Below the pieces are notes generated by a model that saw only the letters and a list, made by a program, of their open reading frames with translations, did no database searches and was not told the origin of the DNA. Positions 35,115 to 44,869 of a stretch of 64,000 nucleotides of DNA are shown one piece after another. Location of the stretch: positions 44,482,725 to 44,546,724 of the forward strand of contig NC_079510.1 in NCBI RefSeq assembly GCF_030052815.1, written 5' to 3'. The stretch comes from Hevea brasiliensis (lineage: Eukaryota; Streptophyta; Magnoliopsida; Malpighiales; Euphorbiaceae). The position numbers were made by a program, and so were the translations under genes. The first letter of the stretch is position 1, and every line of letters begins with the position of its first letter.

Positions 35115-35731
35115 GCAAGGGAGCTTGGTGGTGCTGTTGATTTCATAATGATAAATGAGTACAAGCTTTGGCCTTAGCATGAAGTATTCTGCAGGTTGTC
35201 GTTACCTTTGCAATATGTGCTTTGTGAATAGGTTTCTGTTTTTCTTCAATTAAAAGTCAAAACTTGTATGTTTTTTTAAGCATGATTGCTGGAAGAACTG
35301 GCGTGTATTTAAGCCATCACAGTGGGAATTTATTTCAAAAAGGCAGCATATTAAAATTTTAATCCTATTGATTAAGTTTTGCATATGTTTTTTGTTGGCT
35401 TAAATTAGTGTGATAAATACTATGCTTCATGTTTTAGTTGTGATTTCTAAATTTGATTGGGAGGGTTACAAGTTTACAGCGACAGGATTTTCATTCTTGC
35501 AAACAGACTCTTCTGGTTGTTCCTTTGGTCTCATCTTAACAGGCAGATGGAGGGATCCCTACTGCAGTAATGAAGTCAAGGAGCAAGTCCACAAATGATA
35601 AAGGAAATGAAGCACAAAATGCACAAAGACAAGGATCATAACAAGCACAAGCATCACAAGGATGGAAGTAATAAAAAGGATAGAAAAAGAAGTGGAACAG
35701 AACCTGGTCCCGAGAACTTGAAGAAACACAG
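35115..35731 (+). pseudogene. MED19-like Mediator subunit relic
   Basis: Two exon-like pieces resemble plant MED19, a head-module subunit of the Mediator complex in the nucleus. The first (35115-35225) reads ARELGGAVDFI, then YKLWP, a TAG stop, then HEVFCRLSLPL. This lines up with the conserved plant MED19 stretch R-E-L-x-G-A-V-D-L-I ... Y-K-L-x-P-H-H-E-F-F-C ... S-L-P-L. The second (from 35543, after a TTAACAG acceptor) reads DGGIPTAVMKSRSKS, then, one frame over, a lysine/histidine-rich tail HKDKDHNKHKHHKDGSNKKD ending near 35731. The stop, the frameshift and the missing HYLHNVVGDTEIRKGEG-type middle show it is not functional. A retained intron-like spacer suggests a decayed genomic duplicate rather than a processed copy. 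Family assignment is from remembered motifs. Confidence 0.6.
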
Positions 35732-37064
35732 GTGGACAAGATTTTCACATGAATTCTCTTCCATTTAGCATTGAGCATTGCATGGTTTACATTGACTATG
35801 TAACCTTTTTTGTTAAAATCACTTGCCTTCTCTTTGCATGGTTTGTATTGGCCGTTACTTCTTGTTCCTTGGTATTGCATTGTAATTGCTATTTTACCAC
35901 CTTCTCTTTCAACATCTCTTTAAATTAATCTACTACCACGTTAAATGCTCGGGTGTATATTAATAAGAACAGTTAGACTAGCTCTATGTTTGAGTATCAC
36001 ATCATTTTTATGTTCCAATTTCCGTTATTCTAAGGGAAACACACCAGCTCCTTTTACATTCACGAATCAAGGAGCGATGAACTGCGAAGTCTATTTCAGA
36101 ACCTATAGCCTTTTCCTTGTTGCTATTTCTCCCTCTTGATGGACCTATGGTGACAAAAAAGTAAGATTCGTCGGAGGGACCTCAAAACCTCAAGACTCAT
36201 TAAGAGAGAGTCTCAAACCTCATAGGACAATCAAGATAATTTTACTTATTTTATTTCATATTACTCAGCCAGTTATATAGGCTTACACGGCAAAAAAGGA
36301 TCCCATAGATAAGTTCCTACTAAACAGGAAATAAAGTCTTCCTAATACAAAGGAAATTACTAATATTAAGAAAATTAGTTACCGAAGCTAATCCCTCAAT
36401 TTATGCATAGAAAAATAGCAACTGAAATAAAAAAAAAGATACTGATCCCAAAGAATTATGCCGCAATCAAATTTTCCTGGTACTGCTGGTCCCACGTCCA
36501 CGTCTGCAGTAGTGCTGACCACAAAGGCGTCCACAACAGCTACACACTGTACTAAGTTTGCAAAAGCATTATTTTCCATCTAGAGACGCAAAAAATTATG
36601 GAGCCATGATTTTATTATCATAATGTACAGTGCTTTCCTCAATAATTCCGAGTGTAATTAGAGTCTTAAAGCTGTGTGAGTTTGTAGAACCATGAATATG
36701 ATTATCATTACTTATAATGGTTTTCTCAAATTGTAAGTAATGTGATTATCATTTAGCTTTCTGACCTCTTTCAAATTAGCTTAACCATTGTAGTTGTAGT
36801 TCTTTCACAAGAATTCAACTTTGAGAAGCTTTATTTATTTATTTTGTTCAAACTACTCTCGTGGGTGTAACCAGTTCTGTTCTTTTTTCCCTTTATCTAA
36901 TTAGATGAGACGACACAACGGATGGCAAATGACCTTCTGATAAACTCAACATGAGAAAACCTGGCAAGTCATTGTTGGACTCTCAAGTATACCCAGAAGT
37001 ACTCGATGTTTTGATTCATATATTTTCCTGTTAATTATTGGGCAATTTTATTGTATTTATCTTC
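35732..37064. other. Intergenic region; possible Copia solo-LTR remnant at 36140-36600
   Basis: No gene is recognised. The stretch 36140-36420 has the texture of a Copia LTR on the minus strand (for example the words AGGAAATAAAGTCTTCC and CAGCCAGTTATATAGGC) but I could not find clear ends or a target duplication, so it is only a suggestion. Confidence 0.35.
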
Positions 37065-37069
37065 AGTTT

Positions 37070-37284
37070 TGAGAAAAGAAAGAATTTTGTATTTCTGAAT
37101 CTATGTATTACAAGATTTATAGAGTTCTATATATACAAGTATAATTGAGCTAAGAAAAGAAAGAAGGTTGGTAGCAAAAATAAAGCCTAGATTAAAGCCT
37201 AAATCAAGGTCCGTAATATTGGGTTAATGACATAATATTGGGTCAATGACAACTTAATACAAATATGACAGTTGAATTCTAACA
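37070..37284 (-). repeat. Copia-2 3' LTR (215 bp)
   Basis: Plus strand starts TGAGAAAAGAAAG and ends GAATTCTAACA; matches 47570-47789 closely with small indels. Its inner edge meets the purine tract GAGGGGGCA (minus strand of 37284-37292). Confidence 0.92.
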
Positions 37285-39479
37285 TGCCCCCTCAAACTCA
37301 AGTAGGCAAAGTATTTGCTAAATTGAGTTTGCAAGATAAGTTGTGAAATTGCCCAGGTGGATGAGCTTTGGTGAAGATATCTGCCGTCTGATCAGCAGAA
37401 GGAACCGAAATGAGACAAAGCTTGCCACTCACGAGGTGATGACGAACAAAATGACAATCAATCTCAATGTGTTTAGTTCATTCATGAAAAACATCATTGT
37501 GGGCAATTTGGATGGCACTTTGATTGTCACAATAGATGTTTGTTGTAGCATGGGATGACACTTTGATTGCCAATTTGGCTGACAATTTGGATGGCCTAGG
37601 TGGATGAGCTTTGGTGAAGATATCTGCCTTCTGATCAGCAGAAGGAACCGAAATGAGACAAAGCTTACCACTCACAAGGTGATGACGAACAAAATGACAA
37701 TCAATCTCAATGTGTTTAGTTCGTTCATGAAAAACATCATTGTGGGCAATTTGGATGGCACTTTTATTGTCACAATAGATGTTTGTTGTAGCATTAGATT
37801 GAGAGACACCCATATTCTGTAATAACCATCTTAACCAGAGAAGTTCAGAAGTAGTGTCAGTTAGTACCCTGTACTCTACTTCCGTACTAGATTGAGAAAC
37901 TATTGTTTGCTTCTTACTACACCAAGATATAAGCGAATCTCCTAGAAAGAAACAATAGCTAGTTGTAGATCTTCTATCGGTAGGATCTCCAGCCCAGTCA
38001 GCATCAGAATATGCTTTTAGTTCAAGTGATGATTGAGCAGAAAAATGAAGACCATGGAACAATGTACCTTTGATGTATCGAAGGATACGAAGAACAATAG
38101 TAAAGTGAGAAGTGCAAGGAGCAGCCATGAATTGGCTAACAATATAAACTGTGTAACACCCTAGGCAAATCCCACATCGACAAAACACGAGAGAAATATT
38201 GAGTTTATAAGTTGACAGTTCGTAACCCCCTATTGACGTGTTTTAAAACCGTGAGGGCTTCGGCCCAGAGCCGACAATATCACTAGTGGGCTGGGCTGTT
38301 ACATTTGTGGTATCAGAGCTGCTCCGCGTGCAACCTTGAATGATGGTGGGGCAAACCTCAGCGAGGACGCTGAGTCCCATAAGGGGGGTGGATTGTAACA
38401 CCCTAGGCAAATCCCACATAGACAAAACACGGGAGAAATGCTGAGTTTATAAGTTGACAGTTCGTAACCCCCTATTGACGCGTTTTAAAACCGTGAGGGC
38501 TTCAGCCCAGAGCGGACAATATCACTAGTGGGCCGGGCCGTTACAAACTGCATATGCTATGTCTGGTCGAGTGGCAGTGAGATAAATAAGACTCCCAACC
38601 AACTGCCTGTAGAGTGTTGGATCCTTCAAAATTGTTCCATCCGTAGGAGAAAGTTTCACATTTGTCTCAAGAGGAGTATTAGCAGTTTTATTATCTGTCA
38701 AACCTGCTCGACATAGAAGATCAATGGCATATTTAGCCTGAGACAAATAATAGCCTTTGCTGTCATAAGAGACTTCTAACCCAAGAAAATAACTCAAACG
38801 ACCAAGGTCTTTCATTTCAAACTGAGTATAAAGAAAATTTTGCACCTCTTTAACACCCTGCAAATCATCACCTGTGATAATCATATCATCCACATATAAT
38901 AACAAAAGTGTATATCCCTTATAAGTCTTGCGAATAAAAATAGCACTATCAAAAGAGCTAGAAGAGAAACCCAATTTGCTGATTGTAGAGCTGAGTTTTG
39001 CAAACCATGCTCTAAAGGCTTGTTTAAGTCCATATAAAGCCTTTTGAAGATGGCAAACTTTCCCAGGTGGATGATCATAACTAGGTGGAGGTTGCATGTA
39101 AACTTCCTCAGAAAGATCCCCATTGAGAAAGGCATTTTTCATGTCCATCTGAAAGAGTGTCCATTTATGCACAGCTGCAATAGCGATGAGGCTATGAATA
39201 GATGTGAGACGAGCTACCGGAGCAAAAGTCTCTTCGTAGTCAATACCATACTCCTAAGTAAAGCCTTTTGTTACTAATAGTGCTTTGTAACGTTCTACTA
39301 AACCATGTACTCGGGTTTTGATTTTATAAATCCATTTGCATCCTATAGCAATTTTACCAGGCGTTAAATCAACCAAGTTCCAAGTGGAAGTCTTTATTAA
39401 GGCCTGCAATTCTTCTTGCATTGCTTGTTGCCAAAGAGGATTAGTATTGACTTCCTTATAAGAAGAAGGTTCATGCAAA
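37285..39479 (-). pseudogene. Copia-2 reverse transcriptase and RNase H block
   Basis: From 39479 downward: QAMQEELQALIKTSTWNLVD and IAIGCKWIYKIK open the RT; then MKNAFLNGDLSEEVYMQPPP, the catalytic LLYVDDMIITGDD near 38890, and MKDLGRLSYFLGLEVSYDS. The TRIM at 38152-38545 cuts the RT C-terminus after RPDIAYAV. RNase H follows with YSDADWAGDPTDRRSTTSYC, WCSKKQTIVSQSSTEVEYR and IYCDNKSAIQIAHNDVFHER, ending in QKADIFTKA. The last part is tandemly duplicated (period 243 bp, 37356-37796), so the motif CDN-SAIQIAHNDVFHE appears twice. A stop near 39250 also breaks the frame. Confidence 0.9.
38152..38545 (+). mobile_element. TRIM (terminal-repeat retrotransposon in miniature), 394 bp
   Basis: Two 152-bp direct terminal repeats (38152-38303 and 38394-38545), each TGTAACACCCTAGG...GGGC-GTTACA, enclose only 90 bp. 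That interior starts with a primer site (TGGTATCAGAGC at 38308-38319) and ends with a polypurine tract (AAGGGGGGTGGAT, 38381-38393). The 5-bp duplication AACTG is exact at 38147-38151 and 38546-38550. The repeats differ at a handful of sites. There is no coding capacity; movement must rely on enzymes of another element. It sits in the RT of Copia-2. Confidence 0.95.
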
Positions 39480-39484
39480 GAAAC

Positions 39485-39603
39485 TATTATGGAAAGTCAA
39501 TCACTATATTATTTCTCTGTATATTCTGTATTTTGTATTCCTATTTAGAATTTTTTATGTAGGATTTCTTTCTAATTAGTATAACACAATTATAGGAATC
39601 AAT

Positions 39604-39638
<35 letters not shown>

Positions 39639-39682
39639 ATGTACAGATTAATTGAAATTAAGGAGAATCATCTCTTTCTACA
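39485..39682 (+). repeat. Copia-3 5' LTR (198 bp)
   Basis: Begins TATTATGGAAAG, where the 3' copy has TGTTATGGAAAG, so the terminal TG has become TA. Ends TTTCTACA. Contains a TA microsatellite at 39609-39636 that overlaps any TATA box. Confidence 0.9.
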
Positions 39683-39975
39683 TGGTATTAGAGCAGGTCA
39701 TCTATCTAGGGTGACTATTTGTTCTCACCACCCAGCTCAGAAGAGACCTTGGCCGCCGACTGGCCATTTCGACTATGATCAACATCGCTAGCGTCGCCTC
39801 AACCCCCTCATTCCACCACTGTGTGCTATTGTCTGATCCAGTACACCATTGAAGGACTTCTGAGGTTTGGCTCTCAGATCCTATTTCGATATTTGCTTGA
39901 TTTGTGATTTTGGGTTATTTTGCTATTGTAAGCACTTTGCATTAGCATTTCGATTAGTTTTCTTTGTCTCAACAA

Positions 39976-40791
39976 ATGGTAGACAATAAGAATGTTATTT
40001 CTGATGTGATTCCGGTGATGACTAAGATCACGAAATACAAACTTAATGGTTCAAATTAACTGAAGTGGAGTAAGACTGTTAGGGTCTATTTGCGTAGCAT
40101 TGATAAGGATGATCTCCTTACTAAAGATCCACCTACTGATGATACACAACAAACTTGGCTAAGGGAGGATGCTCGGTTGTTTTTGCAGCTTTAGAACTCG
40201 ACTCATAGTGAGGTGATTAGTTTAATTAATCACTATGAATTTGTCAAGGAATTGATGGATTACTTAGATTTTCTGTATTCTGGTAAAGGGAATATCTCCC
40301 GTATTTATGATGTTTGTAAGGCATTCTACCGTGCTGAGAAAGAGGATAAGTCTCTCACGGCTTATTTTATGGATTTTAAACAGGTATATGAGGAACTTAA
40401 TGTATTGTTGCCTTTTAGTCCTGATGTGAAAGTTCAGCAGGCCCAACGGGAGCAACTGGCTATTATGAGTTTTCTTGCAGGCCTTTCTTCAGAGTATGAG
40501 ACTGCTAAATCTCAGATTCTTTCCAGTTCTGAGATTTCCTATTTGCATGAAACGTTCACACGGGTCCTTCGTATAAAGAGTACCCAATCTTCACAGCCTA
40601 CCAGTATTGCTCTTTTTAGCAGTAATCCAAATGGACAACAGGGTAATAGAAGAGAAAGTAGAGAAGGAATTACAGGCAACAGAAGTAATCAGCGTAATGG
40701 AGAGGCTAATTCTAATCAGGACTCAAGAGGAGTCATTTGTTATTATTGCTATAAGCCTGACCATGCAAAATATAATTGTCCGCAACTTTAG
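39976..40791 (+). pseudogene. Copia-3 gag
   Basis: From the ATG at 39976 (MVDNKNVISDVIPVMTKI) the frame meets stops near 40058 and 40192 and then stays open to 40791. The open part contains AFYRAEKEDKSLTAYFMDF, IMSFLAGLSSEYETAKSQIL and a zinc knuckle CYYCYKPDHAKYNC (CX2CX4HX4C) at the end. This UBN2/retrotran_gag-type protein forms the particle of Copia elements. Confidence 0.85.
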
Positions 40792-40939
40792 AGAAAAATC
40801 AACGATCACAGATGGCAAATATGGCAGCAGAAGATTCTACAGTATCTTCCTCTAAGAAAACTATTTTGGTATCTGCAGAGGATTTTGCACAGTTTTTCCA
40901 GTATCAGACATCTCTAAAGCCTACCAGTTCCCCTGTCAC

Positions 40940-41460
40940 TAGGGGTGTATAAACGGTCGGTTCGGTTTTGAACCAAACCAAACCGATAAAATCAAAAATC
41001 GAAAATAAAAAATTTTAAAAACTGAATCAAACCGATTAATAAGAGAAAATCGAACCGAATCAAACCGATATTATTGGTTCAGTTTGATTTTAGACCGATC
41101 AAATCAAAATTTATAAAATTTTATATTTTTAACATTAAATCTAAATAATAAAACATAAAAACAAAAAAAAATAGAAATCAAAACTCAAAAATCTTAAGGT
41201 TCGGTTTGGTTTTCTTTGATTTCAGTTCGGTTCGATTCAATTTGGTTCGATTTTCTTTGATTTCCTATATATATTAATAATTTCGGTTCGGTTCAGTTTT
41301 TATTTTTATTTTTTATGAGAACCGAACTGAACTGATTAATTGAAATTATTAAAATTATAAACTGAACTGAACCGATTAAATTTTAAAACCAAACCGATTG
41401 AATCGAATTGAATCGGTTCGGTTCGATTTTTCAGTTTAAACTGAAAACTGCTCTCTCCTA
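40940..41460. mobile_element. hAT-like MITE (521 bp) inside Copia-3
   Basis: Starts TAGGGGTGTATAAACGG and ends CTCTCTCCTA, giving imperfect inverted ends (TAGGGGTGT against TAGGAGAGA). It is flanked by 8-bp repeats CCTGTCAC (40932-40939) and CCTATCAC (41461-41468), one mismatch, which fits the hAT superfamily. The interior is AT-rich and dense in GGTTCGGTT and AACCGAACC words in both orientations, so it can fold on itself. No coding capacity. Confidence 0.78.
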
Positions 41461-41499
41461 CCTATCACTGCGATCGCTGAGTCAGATAAATCCACTACA

Positions 41500-44400
41500 T
41501 GCCTTGTATCTTCCTTATCCAAATGGGTTATTGATTCTGGTGCGACAGATCACATGACAGGTAATTCTAGTCTTCTATCTGCTTTTCAGTCTAATCTCAC
41601 TTCCTTTACTGTTATTTTAGCTGATAGTTCTATTTCTTGTGTCATGAGTTTTGGAACTACGAATACGACTTCGTCAATTTCTTTATCATCTATTTTGTGT
41701 CTACCAAAATTCTCTTTTAATCTACTTTCTGTTAGTAAACTTACTCGTACATTAAATTGTTCTGTTTCTTTTTTTCCTGACCAGTGTTTGTTTCAGGATC
41801 TTACGACGAAATAGATTATTGGTAGAGGACGTGAGTCAGAAGGTCTCTACATTCTGAAAAATCATGTACCACGGTCGCTTGTTTGCTTCAGTATCTTAAC
41901 ACCTCTTGAAGCTCATTGTAGATTGAGCCATCATTCTTTGTCTACCATGAAGAAGCTGTGTCCTCAATTTCAGTCTTTATCAGTACTAGAATGTGAGTCG
42001 TGTCAATTTGTAAAACATCATCGTTTGCCTTCTGTGTCTAGAGTCAATAAACGGGCTTCATCCCCTTTTGAGTTAGTTCATTCTGATGTTTGGGGTCCTT
42101 GTTCTGTTACTTCTAAAACTGGATTTCGTTATTTTGTTACTTTTATTGATGATTACTCTCATTTTACCTGATTATATTTAATGAAGAATCGTTCTGAGTT
42201 ATTTTCTATCTTTTTTGCCTTTTGTAATGAAATCAAAACTCAATTTAATATTTCTGTGCGCATATTAAGAAGTGACAATGCCAAAGAATATTTTTCAGCA
42301 CAATTTCAGTCTTATATGATACAAAATGGCATTCTTTATCAGTCTTTCTGTGTGGATACCCCATCACAAAATGGCGTGGCCGAAAGAAAAAATTGGCATC
42401 TTCTTGAGGTAACTTGTGCTCTTCTTTTTCAGATGAAAGTTCCTCAACACTTTTGGGCGGATGTAGTTTCCATGGCATGTTTTTTGATCAATCGTATGCC
42501 GTCTTCTATCCTTAATGGGGATATTCCTTATATTGCTTTATTTCCTACAAAATCTTTATTCCCGGTTGAATCCCATATTTTTTGTTGTACCTATTTTGTG
42601 CGTGATGTTTGTTCACAGGTTACTAAATTGGATCCAAAGTCTCTTAAATATGTCTTCTTTGGGTACTCCTGGCTCCAAAAAGGATACCGCTGTTTCTCTC
42701 CTACTCTTAATTGTTATCTTGTTTCTGTAGATGTCACATTTTTTTAGTCCACTCTATTTTTTTTCTCAATCATCTGTGTATGAGAGTTAGGGGGAGGACG
42801 ATGATCTCTTAATATATACTGTCCAACCAATGTCTAATCCTCTCCCACAGCCTGTTCCTTCTGTCTCTAGACCTACTCGATCTCCCGTTGTTCATGTTTA
42901 TTCCAGGAGATTGGAGATTCCTGACTCAGATCCTCCACCAGCTACTTCATTGGGAGATCCTGTACCTCACACTGATCATGATTCTGATCTAGACTTACCC
43001 ATTGCTCTTCGTAAAGGTAAACGTTCATGTACTTACCCTATTTGTTCTTTTGTTTCTTATAATCAATTGTCTTTTTATTCTCGGTGTTTTGTTACTTCTT
43101 TAGACTCTGTTCCTATCCCTAATACTGTTGGTGAGGCACTGTCTCATCCTAGCTCATGTGCTGCTGTGAAAGAGGAAATGGAGGCTTTAGATGCTAATGG
43201 TACATGGGAACTGTTGCCTTTGCCCACTGGTAAGAAAGCTATTGGTTGTAAATAGGTATTTATAGTAAAGGTAAATCCTGATAGTTCTGTGGCTAAGTTA
43301 AAAGCACGCCTTGTAGCAAAAGAATATGCTCAGACATATGGGGTTGATTACTCTGACACTTTTTCTCCTGTAGCTAAACTTACTTCTGTTCGCTTGTTTA
43401 TCTCTTTAGCAGCTACATATGATTGGCCCCTGCACCAATTGGATATCAAGAATGTATTCCTTCATGGTGATCTTCAGGAGGAGGTGTATATGGAGCAATC
43501 ACCTGGATTTGTTGCTCAGAGAGAGTTGGGTAAAGTTTGTAGGCTTCGGATGTCTCTTTATGGGTTGAAACAAAGTCCTAGGGCTTGATTTAGGAGATTC
43601 AGTGAAGCAGTACAGGAATTTGGTATGCAAAAGAGTAAGTGTGATCACTCAGTATTTTATAGGCAATCTGAAGCTGGTCTAATTCTCCTGGTAGTCTATG
43701 TGGATGACATTGTCATCACTGGGAGTGACTTTGCAGGTATTTCATCTCTTAAAACCTTCCTGCAAACTCAGTTTCAGACCAAAGACTTGGGATTATTAAA
43801 GTATTTCTTGGGTATTGAAGTTATGAGAAGTAAGAAGGATATTTTCTTATCTCAAAGAAAATATGTCCTCGATCTATTGACAGAGATAGGAAAATTAGGT
43901 GCTAAGCCTTATAGTACACTAATGACTCCAAATTTGCAACTGTTAGCAGGGGATAGTGAGTTATTTGAAGATTTAGAGAGATACAGGAGATTGGTAGGAA
44001 AATTGAACTACCTTACGGTCACTCATCCTGACATTGCTTATGCCGTTAGTGTGGTAAGTCAGTTTATGTCTTCTCCAACTGTTGCTCATTAGGAAGCCTT
44101 GGGACAAATCTTGTATTATTTGAAGGGTGCTCCAGGAAGAGGTTTGTTATATGGTAATCATGGGTATTTGAATGTTGAATGTTTTTCAGATGCCGACTGG
44201 GCTGGATCTAAGGTTGACTGGAGGTCAACTATTGGATATTGCATTTTTGTTGGAGGAAATTTGGTGTCTTGGAGAAGCAAGAAGTAGAGTGTAGTTTCTC
44301 GATCTAGTGCTGAATCCGAATACAGAGCAATGTCACAATTAGTATGTAAGGTAATGTGGATACTTCAATTACTAGATGAGATAAGTTTTAAGACCTCTCT

Positions 44401-44653
44401 GCCTACGAAATTGTGGTGTGATAATCAAGCTGTTCTCCATATTGCTTCTAATCTAGTGTTTCATGAGTGGATCAAACATATTGAGATTGATTGTCACTTT
44501 GTTTGTGAAAAGATTCAACAACAAATCATCTCAACAGGACACATCAAAACTGGAGGGCAATTAGGAGATATTTTCACAAAAGCTCTGCATGGAGCTAGGA
44601 TTGACTACATTTGTAACAAGTTGGGTATGATTAACATCTATGCTCCAACTTGA
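41500..44653 (+). pseudogene. Copia-3 pol: protease, integrase, RT, RNase H
   Basis: Protease: WVIDSGATDHMTGNSSLLS at about 41524. Pre-integrase and integrase (41860-42747): CRLSHHSLSTMKKLCP, CESCQFVKHHRLP, VHSDVWGPCSV, RILRSDNAKEYFSAQF and PSQNGVAERKNWHLLE, so D, D and E are present. After a TAG at 42745 and a linker (42830-43255), RT runs 43289-44092 with ARLVAKEYAQTYGVDY, LDIKNVFLHGDLQEEVY, VYVDDIVITGSD and KDLGLLKYFLGIEVM. RNase H (44099-44653) has FSDADWAGSKVDWRSTIGYC, SRSSAESEYRAM, LWCDNQAVLHIA and GDIFTKALHG. Stops lie at about 41812, 42169, 43253, 43586, 44090 and 44285, most of them single-base changes. Confidence 0.92.
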
Positions 44654-44660
44654 GGGGGAG

Positions 44661-44779
44661 TGTTATGGAAAGTCAATCACTATATTATTTCTCTGTATAT
44701 TCTGTATTCTGTATTCCTATTCAGAATTTCTTATTTAGGATTTCTTCATAATTAGTAGAATACAATTATAAGAATCAAT

Positions 44780-44820
<41 letters not shown>

Positions 44821-44864
44821 ATGTACAGATTAGTTGAAATTAAGGAGAATCATCTTTTTCTATA
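44661..44864 (+). repeat. Copia-3 3' LTR (204 bp)
   Basis: Begins TGTTATGG and ends TTTCTATA, where the 5' copy has TTTCTACA, so here the terminal CA has become TA. The TA microsatellite at 44783-44817 is longer than in the 5' LTR and accounts for most of the length difference. Confidence 0.92.
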
Positions 44865-44869
44865 GAAAC

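Larger units (their letters stand above)
39485..44864 (+). mobile_element. Copia-3: Ty1/Copia element nested in Copia-2
   Basis: A 5380-bp plus-strand element with LTRs 39485-39682 and 44661-44864, exact duplication GAAAC at 39480-39484 and 44865-44869, a primer site TGGTATTAGAGCAGG at 39683, and polypurine tract TGAGGGGGAG at 44651-44660. All Copia domains are present but interrupted by stops, and a MITE lies between gag and protease. It separates the integrase and RT blocks of Copia-2. Confidence 0.94.

Noticed and set aside
38152..38545. Cassandra-type TRIM (5S rRNA promoter in the LTR)
   Set aside because: The 152-bp repeats contain none of the 5S internal promoter boxes; only the size class fits.
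40213..40791. Host zinc-knuckle protein gene
   Set aside because: It lies between a Copia LTR/primer site and a Copia protease and matches gag; part of Copia-3.
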